This document shows positions 8,313 through 14,043 of a stretch of DNA of 61,718 bases, in pieces (the stretch's first letter is position 1; each line of letters begins with the position of its first letter). The position numbers and the translations under genes were made by a program. Source of the stretch: a virus; the IMG/VR virus record IMGVR_UViG_3300025324_000012, positions 1 through 61,718 of that record. The stretch is one strand, 5' to 3'. The notes under the pieces were generated by a model, which worked only from the letters and a program-made list of their open reading frames with translations, ran no database searches and was not told the DNA's origin.

Positions 8313-8445
8313 AACCTGCAACCACTTGGAGACCTGACTCTTTTCGATGGGCAAGCTGGTGAGTCCAGTTGCAACTGGCTTCCGAGGCCTCTACCATCAT
8401 AAAGAACTACAATCCAAGAGTCAGATCTCCAAGTCGTTCCAGGTT
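8313..8445 (-). ncRNA. Structured element A: long-stem leader or RNA
   Basis: Two arms (8325-8342 and 8416-8433) pair over 18 positions with one mismatch. The stem continues outward with AACCTG (8313-8318) and CAGGTT (8440-8445). Inside are GATGG/CCATC (8346-8350 with 8394-8398), the palindrome CCAGTTGCAACTGG (8365-8378) and GAGGCCTC (8384-8391). This gives a multi-branch fold on either strand. It lies downstream of the minus-strand promoter at 8581-8610 and upstream of the gene ending at 7997, so a 5' leader is likely. There is no U-tract after the stem. Confidence 0.5.
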
Positions 8446-8580
8446 ATCCCCCTTGTCTCAGGAGAATTTCATTCGGGGCAATTCCATCCGAAATCTGGCT
8501 TCATTCCATCCCATAGCTTGCCTGATTCCGGCCAAAGAATTGTTCTAAACTGTTCATTTTCTTCAACTAAGCGCGAACCT

Positions 8581-8610
8581 ATCCTAACATGGGGATAGGG
8601 ACCTTGTCAA
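8581..8610 (-). promoter_or_regulatory. Leftward promoter TTGACA-N18-TAGGAT
   Basis: On the minus strand TTGACA (8610-8605) is followed after 18 bases by TAGGAT (8586-8581). This is a near-consensus sigma70-type promoter that would start transcription near 8574, toward element A and the leftward genes. Two further TTGACA boxes lie upstream at 8639-8644 and 8691-8696, but with poorer -10 matches. Confidence 0.55.
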
Positions 8611-8628
8611 TATGTAAGATTTACATAG

Positions 8629-8643
8629 TGACAATTTGTGTCA
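8629..8643. promoter_or_regulatory. Operator-like inverted repeat TGACA-N5-TGTCA, copy 1
   Basis: A perfect 5-bp inverted repeat with a 5-bp spacer. One half site is part of a minus-strand TTGACA box (8639-8644), so a bound protein would block a -35 element. The second copy is 52 bp away, about five helical turns, which would place both on the same DNA face. Confidence 0.5.
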
Positions 8644-8680
8644 ATATATGATAAATGGTAGTTTCCCATAAATCATAGGC

Positions 8681-8695
8681 TGACATAAAGTGTCA
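8681..8695. promoter_or_regulatory. Operator-like inverted repeat TGACA-N5-TGTCA, copy 2
   Basis: Same inverted repeat and spacer length as the site at 8629-8643, again overlapping a minus-strand TTGACA box (8691-8696). The pair could bind a phage repressor or a replication initiator; no candidate regulator gene is obvious. Confidence 0.5.
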
Positions 8696-8730
8696 ATTGT
8701 TTTTCATATAGAGATAGCTGTAAGTTATTG

Positions 8731-8791
8731 ATAATAATATACATATAATATATATATATAATAATATATATATAAATATATATATATAAAA
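8731..8791. other. A/T-only block, possible DNA unwinding element
   Basis: Sixty-one bases contain only A and T apart from one C (8742), with runs of alternating TA. Together with the flanking repeated sites this is what a duplex-opening element of a replication origin looks like. No initiator gene has been identified. Confidence 0.5.
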
Positions 8792-8925
8792 CACTTAACT
8801 CATCCGAACATTAAGGGTTAGTACTACTAACTCGGTACTAGAGGGTAAACAGGGAAAAGTTACCATGTACATTTTACCATTTCCTAGCCTGCCCATACCC
8901 TTACTCCCCTACCTTTCCCCTAACC

Positions 8926-8939
8926 TATTGATTCTGTTA
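8926..8939. repeat. 14-mer TATTGATTCTGTTA, copy 1
   Basis: The same 14 bases occur at 11853-11866 in the other control region. In both places a TAGTACTA motif lies about 90-107 bp to the left (8819-8826 and 11762-11769). This suggests a shared regulatory module. Confidence 0.5.
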
Positions 8940-9024
8940 TACTTAAGCATCATAAGTACGTAGGAAACAAGCCAGAACAGTATCAGAATAGGGTCAGATT
9001 CAAGTAGGAAACGGAACGAATTAA

Positions 9025-9186
9025 TTAACCCTGGGGAAATATCTTGACCGTCAAAATAGGATTCTGGAAAGTGTCTAGTTCAGCGACAATGACGATTCGT
9101 CTTCCCTCAATTTCCAGGACAAGACAAGTGTCGTCTTGACTCACTACCTCAACGTCATTGTCCAGGAAAATGGATTCGAGTGTCAT
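9025..9186 (-). CDS. Small acidic protein (53 aa)
   Basis: Encodes MTLESIFLDNDVEVVSQDD and then a beta-rich sequence ending IFPQG. It is acidic and has no cysteine pair. No strong ribosome site is visible upstream. It lies just beyond a minus-strand terminator (9199-9226), so it needs its own promoter or read-through. Natural composition and clean stop support a gene, but confidence is moderate. Confidence 0.45.
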   Translation of the reverse strand: MTLESIFLDNDVEVVSQDDTCLVLEIEGRRIVIVAELDTFQNPILTVKIFPQG

Positions 9187-9198
9187 TTTAATTCACAG

Positions 9199-9226
9199 AA
9201 AAGAGGGTTTAACCTAATCCACCCTC
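9199..9226 (-). terminator. Rho-independent terminator after the 139-aa gene
   Basis: On the minus strand GAGGGT (9226-9221) pairs with ACCCTC (9208-9203) and is followed by TTTT (9202-9199). It lies 18 bases after the stop of the gene at 9244-9663. Confidence 0.65.
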
Positions 9227-9243
9227 AAAGGTGCTTTCCGTCG

Positions 9244-9663
9244 TTAGACGGCCAGTCCGCGATCAGTACGACCCTTGACAACGATCTCCCGTGCTTCGGA
9301 CTCGGAGATTCCTAAAGCCACAGCAAGTGCTCGCGAGGCTTTGTCAATCTGCTTGCCAGGACCCTCTACTTGTGCCTCAAGTGTGCCGGCAAGTGCTGAC
9401 CGTATCCCCAGGTCGTGGGAAGAATTGACATGCTGACAGAGAACCTCCTCTGTTTCATACTTCTTTGCTTCCGTTGACCAGTTTGCTGCTACTGCCGTGA
9501 AAATGGCAATAGCGTGGTCGAGGGTTTCGGCGTTATTCCGCTTGAAAGGCATAATGTAATCTACGCCTCCGACGGTACGCTTGAGTTCCTTCTCAACCAC
9601 TGGTGCGTCAGTTGTAACAGTCTTGTCTACCGTAGGTAGACGAGTTGCTTGTGTTTCAGCCAT
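9244..9663 (-). CDS. Hypothetical protein (139 aa)
   Basis: A soluble protein with a Thr/Val-rich N-terminus, GGVDYIMPFKRNNAETLDHA, and a helical C-terminus (EAREIVVKGRTDRGLAV). AAAGGAGGAATAA in front of the ATG is one of the best ribosome sites in the window, so high expression is likely. A terminator follows. I do not recognise the fold; an early regulator or DNA-binding role is possible but unsupported. Confidence 0.7.
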   Translation of the reverse strand: MAETQATRLPTVDKTVTTDAPVVEKELKRTVGGVDYIMPFKRNNAETLDHAIAIFTAVAANWSTEAKKYETEEVLCQHVNSSHDLGIRSALAGTLEAQVEGPGKQIDKASRALAVALGISESEAREIVVKGRTDRGLAV

Positions 9664-9722
9664 TTATTCCTCCTTTCATCTCATATAAGTAAATTGACGT
9701 TTTGAGATACGTCAAAGTGTTC

Positions 9723-9841
9723 AAAAAGCGAACGATTCTGATCTTTGTTAGGGTGTAAGATCTATTTTACCAATTTACACCATAACCACAGTTTGGTATA
9801 TTCTGTGCTAACAAAGATCAGAATCCTTCGCTTGCTTCCAT
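9723..9841 (-). ncRNA. Structured element B: candidate small RNA with own promoter and U-tract
   Basis: Arms of 25 bases (9727-9751 and 9808-9832) pair with a single mismatch. Within the loop, GGTGTAA/TTACACC and CACAG/CTGTG form two more hairpins, so the whole folds as a closed stem with two branches. On the minus strand the closing stem is followed directly by TTTTT (9727-9723). A promoter (9848-9876) lies just upstream, predicting an RNA of about 120 bases from 9841 to about 9723. It could alternatively be an attenuator in the leader of the 139-residue gene, which also has a weaker promoter-like TTGACG-N17-TTACTT at 9715-9687. Confidence 0.6.
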
Positions 9842-9847
9842 TCCTTA

Positions 9848-9876
9848 AGCATACCTTAAGGCTAAGCAAAAGTCAA
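9848..9876 (-). promoter_or_regulatory. Promoter TTGACT-N17-TATGCT for element B
   Basis: On the minus strand TTGACT (9876-9871) and TATGCT (9853-9848) are separated by exactly 17 bases. Initiation is expected near 9841, nine bases before the closing stem of element B. A small CCTTAAG/CTTAAGG inverted repeat overlaps the -10 box. Confidence 0.6.
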
Positions 9877-9893
9877 GGTATTTCTTTGGGAAA

Positions 9894-9936
9894 GGGGATG
9901 GCATAAAATGGTATCATGCCACTTTTTGTCATCCCC
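9894..9936 (-). terminator. Hairpin E, possible terminator after the 72-aa gene
   Basis: GGGGATG (9894-9900) and CATCCCC (9930-9936) enclose a second pair GGCAT/ATGCC (9900-9904 with 9916-9920). It starts six bases after the stop of the gene at 9942-10160. The U-run after the stem is only three long, so termination is uncertain; it may act as a 3' stabilising hairpin. Confidence 0.4.
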
Positions 9937-9941
9937 GCGCC

Positions 9942-10160
9942 TTAAAGATTCCGCCATTGAATGCCCGAAATTGTCTTTCTTGCCTCTTTTGGGTTCGACG
10001 GCGCAAGGTTAATCGACGCCGCTATCATTTGTGCACCGTAGTGAAGCTCTAACTTTTGAGCTTCCCTTGCAATTAGTGCAGCAATCTGGGCCATTTCGCC
10101 TATTGGTGACTTGAAGTCGGCGTCGTGAACTGCCCAGTAGCAGTCTCTCATTCGTGGCAT
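9942..10160 (-). CDS. Hypothetical protein (72 aa)
   Basis: Starts MPRMRDCYWAVHDADFKSP and is mostly helical. The start shares bases with the stop of the 58-residue gene (TGATG), indicating coupled translation. There is no recognised domain. Confidence 0.65.
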   Translation of the reverse strand: MPRMRDCYWAVHDADFKSPIGEMAQIAALIAREAQKLELHYGAQMIAASINLAPSNPKEARKTISGIQWRNL

Positions 10161-10336
10161 CAGATTTTCCTCGTCGGTTTTAGGATCAGCTTGTGGCTGT
10201 CCATGGTGGGTTTAGATACAGAGCACAAGTCAATGAAATGCCCTTGCTCGTTGATTGTGATTTGTGTCCACGTATACTTGTCATAAGTCGGCAAGTAAAT
10301 GCGAGTCCAGCCCCTGTTGTCTCGGTCGTATCTCAT
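10160..10336 (-). CDS. Hypothetical protein (58 aa)
   Basis: Starts MRYDRDNRGWTRIYLPTYD, a basic, aromatic-rich small protein. AAGGAGGTGAGG lies 9 bases before the ATG, a strong site. It is coupled to the 72-residue gene downstream. The family is unknown. Its leader contains element C. Confidence 0.65.
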   Translation of the reverse strand: MRYDRDNRGWTRIYLPTYDKYTWTQITINEQGHFIDLCSVSKPTMDSHKLILKPTRKI

Positions 10337-10372
10337 GTGATTTTCCTCACCTCCTTTCCTGACGTTAGAAAC

Positions 10373-10445
10373 ATCATTCCACGCTCAACTACGATTTTGT
10401 ATGGTTACCCTTTCTTGAAGTGTAGCATGTTGAGCGTGGGATGAT
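10373..10445 (-). repeat. Structured element C: 17-bp inverted repeat
   Basis: Arms 10373-10389 and 10429-10445 pair over 16 of 17 positions around a 39-base loop. It sits in the leader of the 58-residue gene, directly after element D. No clear U-tract follows; it may be a regulatory leader or protein-binding RNA. Confidence 0.5.
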
Positions 10446-10465
10446 ATTCCCACGAAAGTATGCTC

Positions 10466-10553
10466 AAAACTAGACTCAAGGTTCTTCTCTCATTCTGCGC
10501 CTACGTGGGTAGGCGACTTACAATATGAGCCAGTTTCGCTTGAGTCTAGTTTT
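10466..10553 (-). ncRNA. Structured element D: nested hairpin RNA or bidirectional terminator
   Basis: Arms 10466-10480 and 10539-10553 are perfect 15-bp complements that begin with AAAA and end with TTTT, so the closing stem is flanked by a U-run on both strands. Inside are CTCAT/ATGAG (10489-10493 with 10525-10529) and CGCCTAC/GTAGGCG (10498-10504 with 10509-10515), giving one long nested stem. A promoter-like TTGGCT-N16-GATAAT (10594-10567) could start an RNA near 10560. Element D ends the 59-residue gene's transcript or is a small RNA. Confidence 0.5.
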
Positions 10554-10559
10554 CAGCAA

Positions 10560-10739
10560 CTAGCGGATTATCAAATTCCCGATGAACAAGCCAACGTCTT
10601 TCACGTCGTTGACATACGCTGCGCGCACAATAACGCCGCGCTTATCCTCAGTAACACGCCGACCAACCATTGCGTCTTTGTCAGGCTTTGGTTTGGGTGT
10701 GTAGAGTGAGTTGATGATTCTCTCAACGTCTGTTTTCAT
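10560..10739 (-). CDS. Hypothetical protein MKTDVERII-type (59 aa)
   Basis: Starts MKTDVERIINSLYTPKPKP and has a beta-rich second half with several DV pairs. GGAGGGATAATCTAA precedes the ATG. The first nine residues are repeated in a short frame at 7929-8000, showing a local duplication. A promoter-like pair for element D lies within its 3' end. The function is unknown. Confidence 0.65.
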   Translation of the reverse strand: MKTDVERIINSLYTPKPKPDKDAMVGRRVTEDKRGVIVRAAYVNDVKDVGLFIGNLIIR

Positions 10740-10786
10740 TTAGATTATCCCTCCTTCGCGCATCCCATTTGAATGCGCGATATTGC

Positions 10787-11119
10787 TTACTGCTTCGCCT
10801 GAGCCTTTGTTGGCTCAGCGGTTAGACCAGTGTAGTCAAACGCTGATTCCGTTTGGGAACCGATGCCCAGGGCGAAACGTACTTTCGCCTGTGTAGCTTC
10901 CGACAGTCCCTCCTTCGCCATGCGCAGGAGTACAATGCCCTCCAAGCGCGCGGTTTCGGATTTGACCTTGCTCTCGATGGCTGCCTGCACTAGGCCGGCG
11001 ACATCATTTCTGGACCGTGCCGCTTGCAGCAGCTTGCCTAAACGATTCACCGTGGACATGCCGAAGATCACTTCGATTGCTTTGAGCAGAATCTGGTCAC
11101 GTTCGTTACGTTCGTTCAT
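10787..11119 (-). CDS. Hypothetical helical protein (110 aa)
   Basis: The start at 11119 (MNERNERDQILLKAIEVIFG) is chosen because GGAGG lies 7 bases upstream; the longer frame to 11146 has no site. The protein is almost entirely helical with repeated charged residues and ends in TKAQAKQ. No family is recognised; it could be a small DNA- or protein-binding early factor. Confidence 0.65.
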   Translation of the reverse strand: MNERNERDQILLKAIEVIFGMSTVNRLGKLLQAARSRNDVAGLVQAAIESKVKSETARLEGIVLLRMAKEGLSEATQAKVRFALGIGSQTESAFDYTGLTAEPTKAQAKQ

Positions 11120-11195
11120 GGTAATCCTCCAGGTTTGATAGTACATCCGTTTAATGGGATGCCCGAAGGAAAGATAATCCGTTAGTATGCCCTTT

Positions 11196-11214
11196 GCGCA
11201 GGGTATACCTGCGC
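11196..11214 (-). repeat. 7-bp GC hairpin between early genes
   Basis: GCGCAGG and CCTGCGC enclose a 5-base loop just after the stop of the 125-residue gene. No U-tract follows on the minus strand. It may protect the 3' end or pause transcription. Confidence 0.4.
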
Positions 11215-11219
11215 TAATT

Positions 11220-11597
11220 TTACTTCACCGTCCAGGCTCCGCAACCGCTGATCTTGGCAACGCGACGTTTCTGTACCTGTGCGGGAATGACCTGTTCCGT
11301 TTCTTCCCATTCGATCTTACACGTTTCAGTCGGGGCGTTCTGTGTTCTGAATTGCAGTTTAACGCCGTCGACCTCGCAATGCATTGAGAATGTACCTTGG
11401 TCCTCGTCGAAGTGTTTCTCGTACTCCCCCACTTTAGGGAGATTTGTGAAGTCCTCGACGTAGACGACAGCCTCGCAAGCGTACTCGTTAGTGTATCCTC
11501 TTGCGTCGGTTAGATTGAGCTTTTCGAGAACAGCCTCAATCCGGTTAAGGTTGCCAATGCACTTGGCAAAATACTTGATATTGTTGCTTATGTTCAT
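11220..11597 (-). CDS. Hypothetical protein, first leftward early gene (125 aa)
   Basis: The start at 11597 (MNISNNIKYFAKCIGNLNRI) is preferred because GGAGGGTAT immediately precedes it. The frame is open for 77 more codons upstream, but that part has low-quality composition and no site. The product has an N-terminal helical part and a beta-rich acidic C-terminal part with a Glu-rich segment (EWEETEQV), then a basic tail. The family is unknown. It is the first gene left of the divergent control region, so it is probably expressed earliest. Confidence 0.65.
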   Translation of the reverse strand: MNISNNIKYFAKCIGNLNRIEAVLEKLNLTDARGYTNEYACEAVVYVEDFTNLPKVGEYEKHFDEDQGTFSMHCEVDGVKLQFRTQNAPTETCKIEWEETEQVIPAQVQKRRVAKISGCGAWTVK

Positions 11598-11770
11598 ATA
11601 CCCTCCGTAAAGGGCATACTTTGATCGCCCGCTCGTCGCGACGGCGATATGCTTTCTGCGTAGGATTTTAACCTGTGTGTTCGTCGGCATTGCGCCGCTC
11701 GGTTCGGGTTGTACCATTACAGTAGCAAGCCAATGGCCATGTTTTCGACTACCATTAGTTGTAGTACTAA

Positions 11771-11789
11771 CTGTTCTATTACCGAACAG
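11771..11789. promoter_or_regulatory. Inverted repeat CTGTTC-N7-GAACAG
   Basis: A perfect 6-bp inverted repeat immediately after TAGTACTA. The spacing is like that of a dimeric regulator's operator. No U-tract follows, so it is not a terminator. Confidence 0.4.
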
Positions 11790-11852
11790 ATTGTGTCTAC
11801 TAAGTAGTAACAGCGCCATATAACCCACATTGTCCGGCCCATGTTTGTATCT

Positions 11853-11866
11853 TATTGATTCTGTTA
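11853..11866. repeat. 14-mer TATTGATTCTGTTA, copy 2
   Basis: Exact copy of 8926-8939. A TAGTACTA motif lies 91 bp to the left here and 107 bp to the left there. Possible shared promoter or initiator motif. Confidence 0.5.
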
Positions 11867-11922
11867 GAGCTAGAGTGGGTCAAATTACACAGTACCATGC
11901 GCCATTCCACGCACATACCATT

Positions 11923-12014
11923 ACTAGTGGTACTAGTACTGGTAGTACCACTAGTGGTTGTAGTTATCGTGGAGTAATAGTACTAGTACATTGTCTGAGG
12001 GGTACTAGTACCCC
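11923..12014. promoter_or_regulatory. Cluster of ACTAGT-centred palindromes (operators)
   Basis: GTACTAGTAC occurs three times without mismatch (11930-11939, 11980-11989, 12002-12011). The last copy extends to GGGGTACTAGTACCCC. CCACTAGTGG lies at 11948-11957. A larger inverted repeat pairs 11923-11934 with 11944-11955 (12 bp perfect). Four near-identical symmetric sites in 92 bp between divergent operons suggest cooperative binding by a dimeric regulator. Confidence 0.6.
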
Positions 12015-12210
12015 CCTGGGGTAGGGCGCGGGTTCCACGCAATTCTATAAAAAATTTTACTTTTCTAGTTTGGGTAGTGGAAAAAATAATCCACCGCCAG
12101 TAACATAGTTACCCCTTTAATTGTTCGGTTTTCTTGTTCGGGGTGACAAATAAGGGCCAAACTATTGAAAACAACTGACTTATATTGTCATTGACTTTGA
12201 ATGTAACTCT

Positions 12211-12564
12211 ATGATACTCTTTAAGGCAATGGGAGCATTCCCTCTAGGCAATCCACAGAACCTTGAGCTATTGAAGCGTGCAGCAGGGCTGTTGATTCTG
12301 CGTGGCAAGCCTTTTACCACGGTTGGTGATTTTGAAGGTTTGGCAGTTTTAGCTCCTGCTGTTCCCGTCGTATCATCAAACGTAAAGGTGGTTGGACCTT
12401 ACTACGTTGGGAATAAAATGGATATCACGTTTAGGGGTGGGAGACTCTATCGTTACTCTGATATTAGTATGGCTGAGTATGAAGCATTGTTAGTATCGCC
12501 TTCTAAGGGACAATTTGTCAACGGTAGAATCGCTTACTCTTATGCTTATGAGAGGCTGAGTTAA
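12211..12564 (+). CDS. KTSC-domain protein (117 aa)
   Basis: The C-terminal half matches the KTSC domain: DITFRGGRLYRYSDI, then EYEALLVSPSKGQFVNGRI and a Tyr-rich end, as in small phage and bacterial proteins of unknown function. The N-terminal half is unassigned. Initiation at 12211 or at the ATG at 12229 cannot be decided, as neither has a good ribosome site. This is the first gene of the rightward operon. Confidence 0.7.
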   Translation: MILFKAMGAFPLGNPQNLELLKRAAGLLILRGKPFTTVGDFEGLAVLAPAVPVVSSNVKVVGPYYVGNKMDITFRGGRLYRYSDISMAEYEALLVSPSKGQFVNGRIAYSYAYERLS

Positions 12565-12565
12565 T

Positions 12566-12793
12566 GTGGCTAACCTTGGAAGAGGCAATCCGTCGCTTGA
12601 ACAGTCCCAAAAACGTGGCTTCTATTTCGCCTGTATCAAATGTTCCGCCATACACTTTTATGCCCCTGGGGAGTTCTGGGAAGAGCTCGAATTCAAGTGC
12701 CCGTGTGGAGTTAGAGTCAAAACAGGAGTCAACGTTAAAAGATACGACGGCAGCATTCGCCGGGGAGTAAGGTGGGCTAATGTCGGCAAATAA
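12566..12793 (+). CDS. Small zinc-ribbon protein (75 aa)
   Basis: A GTG start overlaps the upstream stop region. The product reads FACIKCSAIHFYAP, then FKCPCGVRVKTGV, giving two CxxC/CxC pairs of a zinc ribbon. An alternative ATG frame at 12564 is low-complexity and rejected. The function is unknown. Confidence 0.65.
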   Translation: MANLGRGNPSLEQSQKRGFYFACIKCSAIHFYAPGEFWEELEFKCPCGVRVKTGVNVKRYDGSIRRGVRWANVGK

Positions 12794-13217
12794 CATGGAA
12801 ATTGGTAATGTGCCTTTGGGACTGAATAAAAGTTACTACCATTGCTGGGATTATGATGAAAAAGAAAAACTTATAATTCCTTATACGGAAGATACCCCTC
12901 TTATTTATAGGGGTTGGAATGTTTTTTGGACTGGTTGGAAGTCTACTCATTTAAGCACGCGTCAAGCTGGTCAATGGTTAGCTTGGCCACCGGTGGAATT
13001 ATATAAGAGTGGATTTAGGAAGCAGTATGTTTCCTGTGTTCCTGGAGAATGCAGAGAATATAGTAAAGGGGAAGAATTTGATATTATCCCCGAAGGGGAG
13101 CAAATTCCCATTGCTGGAGAAACTTCCCAAAAGGACGCAGGGGTAATGGTGGAAAAGGGTTTAGAACGGCTTAAGAAATTGCTTGATACTGTTCCTGTTT
13201 GTGGGGAAATAAAATGA
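12780..13217 (+). CDS. Hypothetical protein, paralogue of the terminase-interrupting gene (145 aa)
   Basis: Residues about 43-71 align without gaps with residues about 32-60 of the product of 15249-15656. Both read Y(K/R)GxxxxW(S/T)G(F/W), then SxxxxGxWLAxxP, with about 10 identities in 29. The rest has a Cys pair (SCVPGEC) and an acidic region. No known domain is recognised. It overlaps the zinc-ribbon gene upstream and the small-terminase candidate downstream (ATGA). Confidence 0.7.
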   Translation: MSANNMEIGNVPLGLNKSYYHCWDYDEKEKLIIPYTEDTPLIYRGWNVFWTGWKSTHLSTRQAGQWLAWPPVELYKSGFRKQYVSCVPGECREYSKGEEFDIIPEGEQIPIAGETSQKDAGVMVEKGLERLKKLLDTVPVCGEIK

Positions 13218-13780
13218 GCACAGCAATTCAAGAATATGACTTCATGGAGAAGATACGCCGAGAAGGTTTTGGCGACAGATTTTTCGATTTTATTTCCAAC
13301 AGGTCGGAAAAGCGCTTTAAGCTTCTTCTAACTGCGCTGAAGGATAAGCAGTATAAGTCAGTTCCTCTTCCTAGTTTATGTAAAGCAAGTGGTATTGACA
13401 TGACCGAGTTAGAGCGGTCATGGATTGACTTTAATAGGCAGCGTGGACTAGTCCGTATGGCCTCTCAATTACCTGACGTAATGGACGACGTTGCCGTCGA
13501 CGCAAGATCCGTCGTCGTTAAATGCAGAAATTGTGACGGTTTGGGACGGCTAGAGAATCAGCCTGAATTTCCTGAATGCCCAATTTGTGACGGAAGTGGA
13601 AAAGTACGTCGAATTGGCGATAAACATTCGAGGGAATTGCTGTTTGATACTATGAAATTGACCAGCAAGGAACCGCTGGTAAATATTAATAACAATTTCT
13701 CGTTAGAGTCAATCGTTGGTGATGCAAGTAAAATCCTTCGCAGCAATAGCGAAGTGATTGACATACAACCTGAGCCCTAA
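13214..13780 (+). CDS. terS: Putative terminase small subunit with DnaJ-type zinc motif (188 aa)
   Basis: The start at 13214 is chosen for its ATGA overlap with the upstream stop. An N-terminal helical region includes a plausible helix-turn-helix (LPSLCKASGIDMTELERSW). Then VMDDVAVDA leads into a zinc module with CRNCDGLG and CPICDGSG, the CxxCxGxG pattern of DnaJ. The C-terminal part (ELLFDTMKLTSKEPLVNI) resembles small proteins that precede terminase in environmental phages. Position just before the large-subunit genes supports TerS. Sequence alone does not prove DNA binding at a pac site. Confidence 0.6.
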   Translation: MSTAIQEYDFMEKIRREGFGDRFFDFISNRSEKRFKLLLTALKDKQYKSVPLPSLCKASGIDMTELERSWIDFNRQRGLVRMASQLPDVMDDVAVDARSVVVKCRNCDGLGRLENQPEFPECPICDGSGKVRRIGDKHSRELLFDTMKLTSKEPLVNINNNFSLESIVGDASKILRSNSEVIDIQPEP

Positions 13781-13814
13781 CGACGCATTTTTGTGCTGGT
13801 TTTGGTAGGAAAAA

Positions 13815-14042
13815 ATGACCTTCAAGTTCTTTCGTCTAAGAGGAATTGAACGTGAACTCGCTAAATTGAATGCTAATTTAGAGCTAATTATGATTCACTC
13901 TCTAGGTATAACACCACACTCGACGAAGAAGGTCACTTCGTTGGACGTTGAGGAAACGACAGTAGAATACTTAGACGAAGGTGACGATTTCGAGCGAGAA
14001 ATTAAAGAAAAGTTAGGTCGGGTCAAAGAAACGGTCGAATAA
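13815..14042 (+). CDS. Small acidic helical protein (75 aa)
   Basis: Starts MTFKFFRLRGIERELAKLN; the N-terminus is a basic helix and the C-terminus is strongly acidic (YLDEGDDFEREIKEKLG), likely a coiled coil. It lies 1 bp before the terminase ATPase gene. It may be a packaging accessory; the family is unknown. Confidence 0.65.
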   Translation: MTFKFFRLRGIERELAKLNANLELIMIHSLGITPHSTKKVTSLDVEETTVEYLDEGDDFEREIKEKLGRVKETVE

Positions 14043-14043
14043 G

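Larger units (their letters stand above)
8183..9024. other. 842-bp control region, candidate origin
   Basis: No convincing gene lies here; an 83-codon plus-strand frame (8347-8598) has no ribosome site and covers a folded element. From left to right the stretch holds a large inverted-repeat element (8313-8445), a minus-strand promoter (8581-8610), two TGACA-N5-TGTCA operators, a 61-base A/T block with one C (8731-8791), a TAGTACTA/GGTACTAG pair (8819-8841) and a 14-mer shared with the other control region (8926-8939). An A/T block next to repeated sites is the usual build of a replication origin; that reading is inferred. Confidence 0.6.
11598..12210. other. 613-bp divergent control region
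   Basis: Left of it all genes run leftward, right of it rightward. I see no convincing gene. It contains TAGTACTA (11762-11769), the inverted repeat CTGTTC-N7-GAACAG (11771-11789), a 14-mer shared with the 8.9-kb region (11853-11866) and a dense cluster of ACTAGT palindromes (11923-12014). The 12.03-12.2 kb part is AT-rich. A clear consensus promoter for the late operon could not be fixed by eye. Confidence 0.6.

Noticed and set aside
8325-8433. tRNA gene in element A
   Set aside because: No T-loop (GTTCRA), anticodon arm or CCA-compatible acceptor; the closing stem is far too long.
8347-8598. 83-codon plus-strand frame in the control region
   Set aside because: No ribosome site, unnatural composition, and it covers the inverted-repeat element A and a promoter region.
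11598-11828. Extension of the 125-aa gene by 77 codons upstream
   Set aside because: A strong GGAGGG site is directly before the ATG at 11597; the upstream part is low quality and lies in the control region.
11830-12024. 64-codon plus-strand frame over the palindrome cluster
   Set aside because: Thr/Ser low-complexity translation of palindromic DNA without a ribosome site.
12564-12770. Alternative ATG frame opposite the zinc-ribbon gene
   Set aside because: Ser/Pro-rich unnatural translation; the overlapping GTG frame has two clear Cys pairs.
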